From Nocardioides sp. zg-1228 (GTDB taxonomy: Bacteria; Actinomycetota; Actinomycetes; Propionibacteriales; Nocardioidaceae): 64,000 bases of DNA. This document shows positions 10,922 to 19,501 of this stretch, piece after piece (the first letter of the stretch is position 1; each line of letters opens with the position of its first letter). The stretch covers positions 1,860,001 to 1,924,000 of the forward strand of contig NZ_CP070961.1 in assembly GCF_017086465.1 (NCBI RefSeq), written 5' to 3'. The translations under genes were made by a program, and so were the position numbers. The notes under the pieces were generated by a model, which was not told the DNA's origin, did no database searches, and saw only the letters and a list, made by a program, of their open reading frames with translations.

Positions 10922-12244
10922 TCAGTCGCCGAGCACCCGGCGCAGGTGGGCGTTGGCGAAGACCCGGTCGGGGTCGAGCCGGTCGCGCAGCGCCAGGAAG
11001 TCGTCGAACCGGTCGTAGGCCGGCGCCAGGTCGGCGGCGGTGCGGGTGTGCACCTTGCCCCAGTGCGGCCGCCCGCCGGCCTCGCGCAGCACCGGCTCGA
11101 GCCCGCCGAAGTAGGCCGTGTGGTCGGTGTCGGCCGGCACGTGGAAGGCGAGGTAGAGGGTGTCGCGACCGTGCGCGGTCGACAGCGCGACGTCGTCGGC
11201 GGGCGCCGTCCGGACCTCGACGGGGAAGGCGATCCGCCAGTCGCTCGCCTCGACGATCCGCCGGCACTCGCGCAGCACGTCGAGCCCGACCTCGCGCGGC
11301 ACGGCGTACTCCATCTCCCGGAAGCGCACCCGTCGCGGGCTCACGAAGACGCGGTGGGCGACGTCGGTGTAGCGGCGCTCGGACAGGGCGCGGCCGGCGA
11401 AGCGGTTGATCCGGGGGACCACGGCCGGGGCCCGCGAGCCCACCCGGCACAACGCGCCGAACGCCGTGTTGGAGACGAGCTCGTCCTCCCACCACGCGGC
11501 GAGCGCGGACGGCGGCTGCTGCTCGCCGGGGTCGAGATCGGTGCGCACGTTCTGCTTGACCAGCATCCGGTCGGTGTGGGGGAACCAGTACATGTCGACG
11601 TGGTGCGCGGCGGCCACCATCTCGTCGTACGACGACAGCGCCCCGTCCCAGTCCATCGGCTGCTCGTGGGCCTCCACGACGAAGAGCGGCTCGACGTGGA
11701 AGGTCAGGGTGGTGAGGATGCCGAGCGCGCCGAGGCCGACCCGGGCCAGGTCGAGCACGTCGGCGTTCTCGGTGGCGGTGGCGCGGACCACCTCGCCGGT
11801 GCCGGTGACGAGCTCCAGGCCGGCGACCTGGGCAGCCAGCCCGGCAGCGGTGCCGCCCGTGCCGTGCGTGCCGGTCGAGGTGGCGCCGGCGAGCGTCTGC
11901 TCGGCGATGTCCCCCATGTTGTGCAGGGACAGCCCGAGGCGCTCGAGTGCGAGGTTGAGGTCCTTCAGCGGCGTGCCCGCCAGGGCGGTGACCGTCATCG
12001 CCTGGCGGTCGACCGTGACGATCCCACGGAGCCCGTCCGGTCGCAGCAGGGTGTGCTCCGGGGCGGCGATCGCGGTGAAGCTGTGCCCGGTGCCGGTCAT
12101 CTTGACCGTCGTCCCGGCCTCGCGGGCACGGCACACGACGTCGACCACGTCGTCGACCGAGCGCGGCGTCTCGACGTGGCGGGGGACCGCCTCCTCGAGA
12201 CCGGACCAGTTGCGCCAGAGGTGGCCGTGCAGGGCGGGGCTCAT
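10922..12244 (-). CDS. D-arabinono-1,4-lactone oxidase / L-gulonolactone dehydrogenase-like FAD protein
   Basis: A 440-residue flavoprotein. The FAD-binding (VAO-type) domain spans roughly residues 20-190 with [15 protein letters not shown] and [11 protein letters not shown], and the ALO substrate domain follows, ending in the diagnostic RPHWGKVHT about 45 residues before the C-terminus. It resembles the mycobacterial L-gulono-1,4-lactone dehydrogenase group, which oxidise sugar lactones toward ascorbate-like products; the true substrate is unknown. There is no His for covalent FAD in the usual HxGHS position (TGTGHS). The ATG overlaps the stop of the MFS gene by 4 bp (ATGA), so it is translated from the same mRNA. 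Confidence 0.88.
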   Translation of the reverse strand: MSPALHGHLWRNWSGLEEAVPRHVETPRSVDDVVDVVCRAREAGTTVKMTGTGHSFTAIAAPEHTLLRPDGLRGIVTVDRQAMTVTALAGTPLKDLNLALERLGLSLHNMGDIAEQTLAGATSTGTHGTGGTAAGLAAQVAGLELVTGTGEVVRATATENADVLDLARVGLGALGILTTLTFHVEPLFVVEAHEQPMDWDGALSSYDEMVAAAHHVDMYWFPHTDRMLVKQNVRTDLDPGEQQPPSALAAWWEDELVSNTAFGALCRVGSRAPAVVPRINRFAGRALSERRYTDVAHRVFVSPRRVRFREMEYAVPREVGLDVLRECRRIVEASDWRIAFPVEVRTAPADDVALSTAHGRDTLYLAFHVPADTDHTAYFGGLEPVLREAGGRPHWGKVHTRTAADLAPAYDRFDDFLALRDRLDPDRVFANAHLRRVLGD

Positions 12245-13452
12245 GCCCGCAGACTAGGGGCCCGGTCCGCCTGGCGTCCGCCACGTGCGGTCTGCGCCGC
12301 GAGCGCCCCCAGCAGGCCGCCGGCCAGGGCGACGGCGTACGCCGCCGAGGCGCCGCTGTGGTCCACGACGAACCCGGCGATGCTCGCGCCCGGGGCCACC
12401 CCCGCGACGATCCCGGTGTGCAGGATCGCCATCCCCTCGGTGAGACGTCCGGACGGGACGCCCTGCTCGACCATCGTCATCGCGCTGATCATGGTCGGGG
12501 CGATCGCCAGCCCTCCGACGAGCAGCACGACCGCCATGAGCGGGATCGAGTCGACGAACATCAGCGGTGCCATCGCCAGGGCCATGGCGGCCGAGCCCCA
12601 GCGCAACCGCACCTCGGGACCGCTGCGCCAGGCGACCGCGCCGGTCACCAGCCCGGCGACCAGGCTGCCGAGGGACCACACCGCCAGGAGCCAGCCGGCC
12701 ACCCAGCGCTTGCCGTGCTCCTCGGCGAAGGCGACGGTGGTGACCTCGGCGGCCCCGAACAGCGCGCCGAGCGTCAGGCAGACGAGCGCGAGCGGCAGCA
12801 CCAGGCGCCACGGCATCGGCGCCCGGACCTCTGTCGGCGTCGTGCGGCCGGGGGGCGGCTCGGTGCGTCGCTGGGCCGCGAAGGCGTACGTGCCGACGAG
12901 CCCGCTGACGATCGCCGCGGTGAGTCCGGCGACCGGGTGCCAGCTCGTGGCGAGCAGGGTGACCAGCACGGGGCCCACGACGAAGACCACCTCGTCGAGC
13001 ACCGCCTCGAGGGCGAAGGCGGTCTGCTTCTCGCGGGGGTCGTCGAGCAGGTGCGACCAGCGCGTGCGCACGCTCGCGCCGACCTGGGGGAGCGCGGCCC
13101 CGGCGACTGCGGCGAAGACGTAGGTCCAGATCCGGGGCCAGTCCTGCTCGACCGCGAGCATCATCAGGGCGAGTCCGGCGGCGAACACCGAGATGGCCAG
13201 CGGCAGCACGCGGGACTGGCCGTAGTGGTCGACCCACCGGCCGTGCAGCACCGCGAACGCCGCCTCGGCGAGCACGAACACGGCCGACACCGTGCCGGCC
13301 AGGCCGTAGGAGCCGGTGCGCTGCTCGACGAGGAGCACGATGCCCAGTCCGACCATGGCGATCGGCAGCCGGGCGACGAGGGCGGCGCTGCTGAACGCCA
13401 GCGCACCCGGGCGCGCCAGCACCCGGCCGTAGGAGTCGAGCATCACGCGCAT
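12241..13452 (-). CDS. MFS transporter
   Basis: A 403-residue major facilitator protein with about 12 hydrophobic helices and an MFS loop ([13 protein letters not shown]) between helices 2 and 3. Substrate cannot be inferred; it looks like actinobacterial efflux-type MFS proteins with a central loop containing [14 protein letters not shown] at 13452 is chosen over 13443 because TAGAGC on this strand ends 8 nt before it. It is first in an operon with the lactone oxidase and is divergent from the ferrochelatase gene with only 24 bp between start codons. Confidence 0.85.
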   Translation of the reverse strand: MRVMLDSYGRVLARPGALAFSSAALVARLPIAMVGLGIVLLVEQRTGSYGLAGTVSAVFVLAEAAFAVLHGRWVDHYGQSRVLPLAISVFAAGLALMMLAVEQDWPRIWTYVFAAVAGAALPQVGASVRTRWSHLLDDPREKQTAFALEAVLDEVVFVVGPVLVTLLATSWHPVAGLTAAIVSGLVGTYAFAAQRRTEPPPGRTTPTEVRAPMPWRLVLPLALVCLTLGALFGAAEVTTVAFAEEHGKRWVAGWLLAVWSLGSLVAGLVTGAVAWRSGPEVRLRWGSAAMALAMAPLMFVDSIPLMAVVLLVGGLAIAPTMISAMTMVEQGVPSGRLTEGMAILHTGIVAGVAPGASIAGFVVDHSGASAAYAVALAGGLLGALAAQTARGGRQADRAPSLRA

Positions 13453-13460
13453 GGTAGGCC

Positions 13461-13470
13461 GCTCTACGCT
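13461..13470. promoter_or_regulatory. Divergent promoter with overlapping -10 boxes (MFS / ferrochelatase)
   Basis: The 10-bp GCTCTACGCT holds TACGCT for the plus strand (6 nt before ATG 13477) and, read on the minus strand, TAGAGC (8 nt before ATG 13452). The two hexamers share the central TA. Both transcripts would be leaderless and start on opposite sides of the same open complex. Confidence 0.5.
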
Positions 13471-13476
13471 GGCACC

Positions 13477-14595
13477 ATGAATCCTGCGGGTCGCCCCGAC
13501 GTGAAGCCGTACGACGCCCTGCTGGTCCTCTCCTTCGGGGGCCCGGAGAGGCCGGAGGACGTGGTGCCGTTCCTGGAGAACGTCACCCGTGGCCGGGGCA
13601 TCCCCCGCGAGCGTCTCGAGCAGGTGGGGGAGCACTACTTCCTGTTCGGCGGCAAGAGCCCCATCAACGACCAGAATCGCGCGCTCATCGCGGCGCTGGA
13701 GAAGGACTTCGCCGACCAGGGGATCGACCTGCCGGTCTACTTCGGCAACCGCAACTGGGAGCCCTACCTGGCCGACACCCTCGCCCGGATGGCCGCCGAC
13801 GGCGTGCAGCGCGCCGCGGTCTTCGCCACCTCGGCGTACTCGTCGTGGTCGTCGTGCCGGCAGTACCGCGAGAACCTGTGGGACGCGGTCGAGCAGACCG
13901 AGGGCGCGCCCCGGCTCGACAAGCTGCGGCAGTACTACAACCACCCCGGCTTCGTGGAGCCGGTCGTCGACGCGTGCCTGGCGGCCCTGGCCGACCTGCC
14001 CACCAACGGCGAGGCGGCACACCTGGTCTTCGTCACCCACTCCATCCCCACGGAGATGGCCGAGACGAGCGGAGCCCCGCCGGAGGCCCACGCCCAGCCG
14101 CGCGGCGCCTACGTCAAGCAGCACCGCAGCGTCGTCGACGAGGTGGCCGACCGGGTGAAGGCGGCCACGGGCCGCTCCCACCGCCACGACCTCGTCTACT
14201 GCTCGCGCTCGGGGTCGCCTGCGACGCCGTGGCTCGAGCCGGACGTCAACGACCACCTCGAGGGGCTGGCCAGCGACGGCGTGAGCCAGGTCGTGATGGT
14301 GCCGATCGGCTTCGTGTCCGACCACATGGAGGTCATCTACGACCTCGACACCGAGGCGATGGCGACGGCCGAGCGCCTGGGCATGCGGGCGGTCCGCGCC
14401 GCGACGGCCGGCACCGACCCGCGGTTCGTGGCGATGGTCCGCGACCTCCTGCTGGAGCGGGCGGCGACCGAGCGCGGGGAGCGTCCCGAGCGACCCGCCA
14501 TCGGCTCGATGCCCGCCGGTCCCGACATCTGCGGGGCGGGCTGCTGCCCCAACGCGCGCGGACCCCGCCCGGCCCTCTGCGGTGCCGACTCGTGA
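13477..14595 (+). CDS. hemH: Coproporphyrin III ferrochelatase (HemH/CpfC)
   Basis: A 372-residue ferrochelatase that inserts iron into the tetrapyrrole in haem synthesis; in actinobacteria the substrate is coproporphyrin III. The N-terminal [22 protein letters not shown], the His of [15 protein letters not shown] and [19 protein letters not shown] are family landmarks. The C-terminal [17 protein letters not shown] supplies cysteines for the [2Fe-2S] cluster found in actinobacterial enzymes, with a further Cys in [11 protein letters not shown]. Start ATG 13477 follows TACGCT by 6 nt; frames reaching far upstream overlap the divergent MFS gene and are spurious. The GTG of the next gene overlaps its stop. 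Confidence 0.95.
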   Translation: MNPAGRPDVKPYDALLVLSFGGPERPEDVVPFLENVTRGRGIPRERLEQVGEHYFLFGGKSPINDQNRALIAALEKDFADQGIDLPVYFGNRNWEPYLADTLARMAADGVQRAAVFATSAYSSWSSCRQYRENLWDAVEQTEGAPRLDKLRQYYNHPGFVEPVVDACLAALADLPTNGEAAHLVFVTHSIPTEMAETSGAPPEAHAQPRGAYVKQHRSVVDEVADRVKAATGRSHRHDLVYCSRSGSPATPWLEPDVNDHLEGLASDGVSQVVMVPIGFVSDHMEVIYDLDTEAMATAERLGMRAVRAATAGTDPRFVAMVRDLLLERAATERGERPERPAIGSMPAGPDICGAGCCPNARGPRPALCGADS

Positions 14596-15401
14596 CCGTC
14601 ACGCCCGTGGAGCTGCGCGACCTGGCCCGCACGCTCGCCCACGAGGGGGCCGCCCTGGCCCGTGAGATGCGGCTGGGCGGGATCGACGTCGCCGACACCA
14701 AGACCAGCGCCGTCGACGTGGTCACCGAGGCCGACCGTGCGGTCGAGACGCTGCTGCGCTCGCGCCTCGCCGCCCAGCGGCCCGACGACGCCGTCCTGGG
14801 CGAGGAGGGGGACGACCGGTCCGGCTCCTCCGGCGTGCGGTGGGTCCTCGACCCGATCGACGGCACCGTCAACTACCTCTACGGCCTGCCCGACTGCGCC
14901 GTCTCGGTGGCCGCGGAGGTCGACGGCGAGGTCGTCGCCGGAGCCGTGGTGACCATCCCGACCGACGTCGAGTACGCCGCCGCCGTCGGCCAGGGCGCCA
15001 CGCGCGACGGCCGCCCCATCGGCGTACGCCCCTCGCCGCCGCTGGCCGAGCGGCTGGTGCTGACCGGCTTCGGCTACGAGCGCCGGGTGCGCGAGCACCA
15101 GGCCCGCTGTGTCGCCGCGCTGCTGCCGGAGGTGCGCGACATCCGCCGGATGGGCTCGTGCGCGCTCGACCTGTGCCACGTGGCGGACGGCAGCGGCGAC
15201 GGGTACGTCGAGGCGGGGCCCCAGCCGTGGGACTGGTCGGCCGGCGGGCTCGTGCTGCGTGAGGCGGGCGGTCGCTTCGCGCTCCTCGAAGGGACCTTCG
15301 ACGTCGAGGAGCACGCCGCGCGCCGCGTCGTCGTGGGCGCGCCCGCCGACGGGTGGGACGACTTCGTGTCGGCGATCACCGAGGCCGGCTTCCTCGCCTG
15401 A
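14592..15401 (+). CDS. Inositol monophosphatase family protein (SuhB-like)
   Basis: A 269-residue Mg-dependent sugar phosphatase. Signature motifs: GEEGDDR (metal Glu), [12 protein letters not shown] (metal Asp residues) and [19 protein letters not shown] near the C-terminus. Likely substrates are inositol 1-phosphate or related sugar phosphates, relevant to inositol-derived lipids and mycothiol in actinobacteria. The GTG start overlaps the hemH stop (GTGA), so they are coupled. In M. tuberculosis the equivalent gene suhB also neighbours the DUF4193-dut block, which supports the assignment. Confidence 0.9.
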   Translation: MTVTPVELRDLARTLAHEGAALAREMRLGGIDVADTKTSAVDVVTEADRAVETLLRSRLAAQRPDDAVLGEEGDDRSGSSGVRWVLDPIDGTVNYLYGLPDCAVSVAAEVDGEVVAGAVVTIPTDVEYAAAVGQGATRDGRPIGVRPSPPLAERLVLTGFGYERRVREHQARCVAALLPEVRDIRRMGSCALDLCHVADGSGDGYVEAGPQPWDWSAGGLVLREAGGRFALLEGTFDVEEHAARRVVVGAPADGWDDFVSAITEAGFLA

Positions 15402-15411
15402 CGGCGGCGCG

Positions 15412-15443
15412 GGACGGGCGTCCAGGCGCGTCCAGGCCCGTCC
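15412..15443 (+). terminator. Stem-loop after the inositol phosphatase gene
   Basis: GGACGGGC (15412-15419) pairs with GCCCGTCC (15436-15443) across a 16-nt loop, just after the stop at 15401. A second GCCCGTCC at 15459 could compete. There is no U tract, as is usual in high-GC actinobacteria. The remaining bases to 15683 hold a less GC-rich promoter region for DUF4193. Confidence 0.45.
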
Positions 15444-15683
15444 GCGAGCCGCTTCCTGGCCCGTCCACGGGGACCCTGAGGGGGTCCGAGGTACACCTGA
15501 CGAGGTGGGGCGAGCGCGGGAATACCCAGACCTTGCCCACTGTTCAGGCGACACGTTCCGGACCGGCTCACCACGGGGCCTGTCCATGGTGCACAATCTG
15601 GCGCCGACGACGCGCACAAAACCTTCGGACGACCCGCCGCAATCCGGTCGGGTACGAGTCCACAGCATTGGGGAGAGATTTCG

Positions 15684-15974
15684 ATGGCCACCGACTACGA
15701 CGCACCGCGCAAGTCCGAGGAGGACCAGAGCGAGGAGAGCATCGAGGAGCTCAAGGCCCGACGCCACGACAAGAACTCGGGCAAGGTCGATGAGGACGAG
15801 ACCGAGGCGGCCGAGTCCTTCGAGCTGCCGGGAGCCGATCTCTCGCACGAGGAGCTCGCGGTCGAGGTCATGCCTCGACAGGACGACGAGTTCACGTGCA
15901 TGAGCTGCTTCCTGGTGCACCACCGGTCCCAGCTCGCTGATGAGAAGAAGCTCATCTGCCGCGACTGCATCTGA
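15684..15974 (+). CDS. DUF4193 family protein
   Basis: A 96-residue highly acidic protein of a conserved actinobacterial family of unknown function (Rv2699c in M. tuberculosis). The N-terminal half is charged and probably disordered. The C-terminal half has two CxxC pairs, TCMSCFLVHH and ICRDC, which would form a zinc ribbon. GGGGAG lies about 8 nt before the ATG, a proper Shine-Dalgarno. It is monocistronic, with a 282-bp untranslated region upstream and a terminator downstream, which suggests its own regulation and high expression. Confidence 0.9.
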   Translation: MATDYDAPRKSEEDQSEESIEELKARRHDKNSGKVDEDETEAAESFELPGADLSHEELAVEVMPRQDDEFTCMSCFLVHHRSQLADEKKLICRDCI

Positions 15975-15992
15975 CCGGCACCACCTGACTCG

Positions 15993-16028
15993 ACAGCGCC
16001 TGGTCCTCGCGAGGGGGCCGGGCGCTGT
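15993..16028 (+). terminator. Terminator after DUF4193
   Basis: ACAGCGCC (15993-16000) pairs with GGCGCTGT (16021-16028), and the loop contains a further GGTCC/GGGCC-type pairing. It lies 19 bp after the stop and before the convergent regulator gene at 16085, so it may serve both strands. Confidence 0.65.
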
Positions 16029-16084
16029 GTCGTGCGCGGCGGGTGACGGCGGTCCGGCGGCACGTACGGCGGCCCGACGGCTGC

Positions 16085-16720
16085 TCAGGCTGCGAGGCGC
16101 CGGGCTCGCAGGGCGCGCTCGCGGCGCGCCTGACGCTCCTCCTCGAGGTGCTCGGCCTCGGCCACGAGCTGCCGGAAGGACGGATGGTCCGCGGGCGTCC
16201 CGTGGTGCCTGCGCTCGATCGCCCTCATCCACCGAGCGACGCGGTAGCGGACCGAGGGCACGCCGAACCGGCGCGACAGGTCGCGGCTCCGGGCGTACTC
16301 GACGCTCGTCATCGTCCTCAGCGCGCGTGGCACCCACCACCCGGTGACCCGGAGGTCCACGTGTGCGGGATAGCGGCTCCCACCGCGGGTGCGCGCGCCG
16401 TCCTCGCGCATCGGCTCCACGGGTTCGCCGGTCCACTCGTCGCGGAGCGCGACCCCGATGCCGGCGAGCCGCAGCAGCTGCTGCAGGACGTTCGCGCGCG
16501 GGCTCGTACGCGCGGTCTCCCAGCGGGCGACCATCGACTGGGACACCCCCAGCACCTCGGCCAGCCCGCGCTGGGACACGTCGAGGATCCGCCTGATGCG
16601 TCGCACCAGCCCCGGCACGTCCCCCTCGACCGGCCCCATCAGCAGCAGCCAGTCCTGCCCGTCCTCAGTCAGCTCGATCGGGGCCCCGGGTGGCCCGGGT
16701 GCCGTCGCGGTGTGGCCCAT
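16085..16720 (-). CDS. XRE-family helix-turn-helix regulator
   Basis: A 211-residue protein with an XRE/Cro-type DNA-binding domain at residues about 36-88 (VSQRGLAEVLGVSQSMVARWE). The N-terminal 30 residues and the C-terminal 110 are unlike known sensor domains; the C-terminus is Arg/Glu-rich and helical. ATG 16720 was chosen because AGGAGG lies 8 nt before it, one of the best ribosome sites in the window. Targets are unknown. It stands alone between DUF4193 and a repeat-bearing gap, so it may be an accessory insertion in the otherwise conserved DUF4193-dut block. Confidence 0.8.
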   Translation of the reverse strand: MGHTATAPGPPGAPIELTEDGQDWLLLMGPVEGDVPGLVRRIRRILDVSQRGLAEVLGVSQSMVARWETARTSPRANVLQQLLRLAGIGVALRDEWTGEPVEPMREDGARTRGGSRYPAHVDLRVTGWWVPRALRTMTSVEYARSRDLSRRFGVPSVRYRVARWMRAIERRHHGTPADHPSFRQLVAEAEHLEEERQARRERALRARRLAA

Positions 16721-16890
16721 CCGCCGTCCTCCTCTGCGATCGCGTGTCGTCGTACGAGGAGCGAACCGCGCACCGCCGACACCCGGCGCCATCCGTCCAC
16801 AAGCGAGCCCCTCACACCGTCCGAGGCCGCTCTGTGGACGCCCAGCGGCCAGCCGGGCGCGCTGCCGGCCGACCCCCGCCCTCGGTGCTG

Positions 16891-16991
16891 GCCACTGGCC
16901 AGTGAGTCGCTGGGAGACTCACTGGCCAAAGGCCGGGGTCGGGGGGCGGGGCGGCGACGTTGAGTCGCTGAGCGACTCACTGGCCAGTGGC
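16891..16991. repeat. Paired inverted palindromes (REPIN-like element A)
   Basis: Two 30-bp arms, 16891-16920 and 16962-16991, are inverted repeats with 27 of 30 positions matching. Each arm also folds on its own: TGGCCAGTGAGTC pairs with GACTCACTGGCCA across 7 nt on the left, and GAGTCGCT-G-AGCGACTC on the right. The element sits in a 416-bp gap (16721-17136) between two same-strand genes; nothing else was recognised in that gap. Architecture resembles REP doublets; no transposase is nearby. Confidence 0.85.
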
Positions 16992-17136
16992 GACGGTGGG
17001 TGCAGCACGCGTCGACCGCGGGTGTGCCCGGGCGGAGAGGGCCCGGTCGGCCCAGGGCGGGCGTGGGGTGCCCTGCGGGCGGGCGGGGCGCGACGACCTC
17101 GGGATGCCTACGGGCGCGGGGCGGCCCGGTGGTGGC

Positions 17137-17469
17137 TCAGGACTCGGGGACGGGGGCCCTGTCGGCGTCCTGGCCGTCCTTCTTGAGCTGCGGGGGGAGG
17201 TGGCCGGTCGACTTGGCGTAGTACTGCGCGGTGCGGCGGGCTGCGAACATGCGCGCGACGCCGATCAGCGTGCCGCTGACGGCCGCCCACAGGACGGCCT
17301 CGCCGACGCTGACGTCGGGGTCGGCGGGGTTGGCGGGCGGGTTCTTGCCGGTGGCCGCGCGCCACGAGGTGTTGAGGGCCTTCTTGGCCACCGCCGCGGC
17401 GGCGATGGCGGCGACGAGGGAGAACGCGGAGTAGAGCTTGCTGTTGTCCGAGGAGGAAGAGGAGGCCAT
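17137..17469 (-). CDS. DUF4235 membrane protein
   Basis: A 110-residue small membrane protein with two hydrophobic helices (about residues 10-30, LYSAFSLVAAIAAAAVAKKAL, and 56-75, VLWAAVSGTLIGVARMFA). The family is actinobacterial and uncharacterised. The C-terminus is hydrophilic and ends in a Lys/Asp-rich tail. The ATG follows the DUF3093 stop by 9 bp, so both are probably on the mRNA that starts at 17937. Confidence 0.85.
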   Translation of the reverse strand: MASSSSSDNSKLYSAFSLVAAIAAAAVAKKALNTSWRAATGKNPPANPADPDVSVGEAVLWAAVSGTLIGVARMFAARRTAQYYAKSTGHLPPQLKKDGQDADRAPVPES

Positions 17470-17478
17470 GTGGTCACC

Positions 17479-17937
17479 CTACCCAGCAGATCGGCGCACC
17501 CGCCCCGCCTCGAGGGCTGAGACGAGCTCTTCGGGACGACGAGTGCTGACCAGCCAGTAGGGGCTCGGGTCGGAGGGATCCGCGATGTCCACGCGCACGC
17601 CGCGCTTGATGTAGGGACGCAGCAACAGGTAGGCCCGCGCGTCCGCGTCGACGCCCGCCTGACGGCGTACGCCCTCGGCGTCGAGCGGCGTGACGTCGCC
17701 GATGAGCTCGAGCGGGATGTGTGCCCGGCCCGCCCGGAAGGTCGTGCTGTCGACCGAGACCCGGGGCCGGCCGTAGGCCCCCAGCAGGGCGACCAGCAGC
17801 AGCATCGCGACGGCCGTGATCGTCCAGGCGATGGCCTCGGGGGTGGCGGCGAGGACGGCCAGCCACAGCGAGGCCACGAGCATCGTGCCCTGCACCCACC
17901 AGCGCAGCGGAACGGTGAGGCGTTCGGCGTAGTCCAC
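17479..17937 (-). CDS. DUF3093 membrane protein
   Basis: A 152-residue protein with two adjacent transmembrane helices near residues 15-55 and a soluble C-terminal domain rich in beta strands ([19 protein letters not shown]). The DUF3093 family is actinobacterial and of unknown function (Rv2698 in M. tuberculosis), always next to dut. The GTG start at 17937 has TAGGCT on the same strand 7 nt upstream, so the message is probably leaderless. It is divergent from dut with 27 bp between starts. Confidence 0.88.
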   Translation of the reverse strand: MDYAERLTVPLRWWVQGTMLVASLWLAVLAATPEAIAWTITAVAMLLLVALLGAYGRPRVSVDSTTFRAGRAHIPLELIGDVTPLDAEGVRRQAGVDADARAYLLLRPYIKRGVRVDIADPSDPSPYWLVSTRRPEELVSALEAGRVRRSAG

Positions 17938-17944
17938 GGCGCAG

Positions 17945-17956
17945 AGCCTATAGATT
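17945..17956. promoter_or_regulatory. Divergent promoter with abutting -10 boxes (DUF3093 / dut)
   Basis: AGCCTA (minus-strand TAGGCT) directly abuts TAGATT on the plus strand. They lie 7 nt and 8 nt before the GTG starts of DUF3093 and dut. As at 13461, both genes would be leaderless and share one melted region. Confidence 0.55.
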
Positions 17957-17964
17957 CACTTCTC

Positions 17965-18459
17965 GTGCCCGACCACGACCCGACCCCTCGTCCCGCGCCC
18001 GACCTGGAGCCCGACCTGGACGTCGCGGTCGTCCGCCTCGACCCCGACCTCCCGCTGCCGTCGTACGCCCACCCGGGGGACGCCGGGGCCGACCTGCACA
18101 CGACCGTCGACCTCACCCTCGCGCCCGGCGAGCGGGCACTCGTGCCGACCGGGATCTCGATCGCGCTGCCGGACGGCTTCGTCGCCCTGGTGCACCCCCG
18201 CTCGGGCCTGGCGCACCGGCACGGACTGTCCATCGTCAACACGCCCGGCACGATCGACGCCGGATACCGCGGCGAGATCAAGGTGCTCCTCGTCAACCAC
18301 GACCCCGGTGAGCCGGTGAGCCTGGCCCGCGGCGACCGGATCGCCCAGCTCGTCATCCAGCGCTTCGAGCGGGCGCGGTTCGTCGAGGTGGGGGTGCTGC
18401 CGGAGTCGGTCCGGGGCGCCGGGGGCTACGGTTCTACAGGTACCGGTTCACGTCGATGA
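17965..18459 (+). CDS. dut: Deoxyuridine 5'-triphosphate nucleotidohydrolase (dUTPase)
   Basis: A 164-residue trimeric dUTPase that converts dUTP to dUMP, preventing uracil incorporation and feeding dTMP synthesis. All five motifs are present in order: [39 protein letters not shown] and the C-terminal P-loop-like GAGGYGSTG. The N-terminal 25 residues are Pro/Asp-rich and variable. The GTG start at 17965 fits the leaderless -10 box at 17951. Frames opening upstream overlap DUF3093. Confidence 0.97.
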   Translation: MPDHDPTPRPAPDLEPDLDVAVVRLDPDLPLPSYAHPGDAGADLHTTVDLTLAPGERALVPTGISIALPDGFVALVHPRSGLAHRHGLSIVNTPGTIDAGYRGEIKVLLVNHDPGEPVSLARGDRIAQLVIQRFERARFVEVGVLPESVRGAGGYGSTGTGSRR

Positions 18460-18471
18460 GCCGAGGCCCGT

Positions 18472-18501
18472 TCGAAGGAGCGCTGATCGAAGGAGTGCTG
18501 A
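18472..18501 (+). repeat. 15-bp tandem duplication containing the DUF3710 ribosome site
   Basis: TCGAAGGAGCGCTGA is followed at once by TCGAAGGAGTGCTGA. Each copy carries AAGGAG. Only the second is correctly spaced (7 nt) from the GTG at 18503, so the upstream copy is a decoy or standby ribosome site. Confidence 0.8.
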
Positions 18502-18502
18502 C

Positions 18503-19135
18503 GTGAAGTTCCGCCGTAAGGCCGACCCGTCCTCGGAGACCGCAGACGCGACCGACGACACCGCTGCCACCGGTGCCCGGGAGGCGCCGACCGGAGGCCC
18601 CTTCGACGCCTCGCAGGTCGAGGGCGACGGCATCGAGCGCGCCGACCTCGGCTCCGTGCTCGTGCCGGCCATCGCCGAGCGCGAGCTGCGGCTGCAGGTC
18701 GACGAGAAGAGCGGCCAGGTGCGTGCGGTGATGCTCGCCGGCTCGGACGGCGCGTGCGAGTTCCAGCCGTTCGCCGCCCCCCGCAACGGCGACCTGTGGT
18801 CGGAGGTGCGCCCGCAGATCGCCGCGGACATGGTCCGCCGAGGCGGCCAGGCCACCGAGCGTGAGGGCCGCTGGGGCACCGAGCTGGTGTGCCAGATGCC
18901 CGTCAAGCGCCCCGACGGGACGACCGCGACCCAGCCGTCGCGCATCGTCGGGATCAACGGCGACCGCTGGATGCTGCGCGCCTCGTTCCTCGGCCGACCG
19001 GCCGTCGACCCCGACGCGGCGCCCGAGTGGGAGGACGCCCTCGCGCAGGTCGTCGTACGCCGAGGGGAGCAGGCGATGCCCGTGGGTGAGCCGCTGCCCG
19101 TGAAGCTGCCCGACGACGCCCGCCGGGTCAGGTGA
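18503..19135 (+). CDS. DUF3710 family protein
   Basis: A 210-residue soluble protein of a conserved actinobacterial family (Rv2696c in M. tuberculosis) without known function. The first 45 residues are low-complexity and acidic. The core from residue 50 on is well conserved (LRLQVDEKSGQVRAVML, then GINGDRWMLRASFLGRP). It begins the DUF3710/OB-fold/DUF3159 string: 3 bp to the next gene, then a 4-bp overlap. The AAGGAG at 18490 gives the start. Confidence 0.9.
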   Translation: MKFRRKADPSSETADATDDTAATGAREAPTGGPFDASQVEGDGIERADLGSVLVPAIAERELRLQVDEKSGQVRAVMLAGSDGACEFQPFAAPRNGDLWSEVRPQIAADMVRRGGQATEREGRWGTELVCQMPVKRPDGTTATQPSRIVGINGDRWMLRASFLGRPAVDPDAAPEWEDALAQVVVRRGEQAMPVGEPLPVKLPDDARRVR

Positions 19136-19138
19136 GCG

Positions 19139-19501
19139 GTGGGCGAGAAGGGCCGGCTGCGCCACGCGCTGTCACGGTGGGCCGACAGCTCGGAGGCCCG
19201 CCAGCGCGAGCTGCGGGAGTCGCACACCAACGACGAGGCGCTGGCCATCGCGGACGCGCCCGAGCGTGAGCCCGTCGTGGTCAACGGCGTGCTCCGCACC
19301 GTGACCCTGCGCCCGCGAGGCGGCGTCCCGGCCCTCGAGGCCGAGCTCGACGACGGCTCCGGCGTGATCACCGTCGTGTGGCTCGGCCGTCGCCGCATCA
19401 CCGGCGTCGACCCGGGACGCTCGCTGAGCGTCGCCGGCTGCATCGGCCGGCAGGGCGGCGTACCGATCATGTTCAACCCGCGCTACGAGCTGCGCCCGTG
19501 A
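19139..19501 (+). CDS. OB-fold nucleic-acid-binding protein
   Basis: A 120-residue protein with an OB-fold over residues about 40-115 (VNGVLRTVTLRP, LEAELDDGSGVITVVWLGRR, GRSLSVAGCIGRQGG), the same organisation as the anticodon-binding/RecG-like OB domains. The family is syntenic with DUF3710 and DUF3159 in actinobacteria (Rv2694c). Likely role: binding single-stranded nucleic acid; the target is unknown. The GTG start is 3 bp after the DUF3710 stop and its own stop overlaps the next GTG. Confidence 0.85.
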   Translation: MGEKGRLRHALSRWADSSEARQRELRESHTNDEALAIADAPEREPVVVNGVLRTVTLRPRGGVPALEAELDDGSGVITVVWLGRRRITGVDPGRSLSVAGCIGRQGGVPIMFNPRYELRP

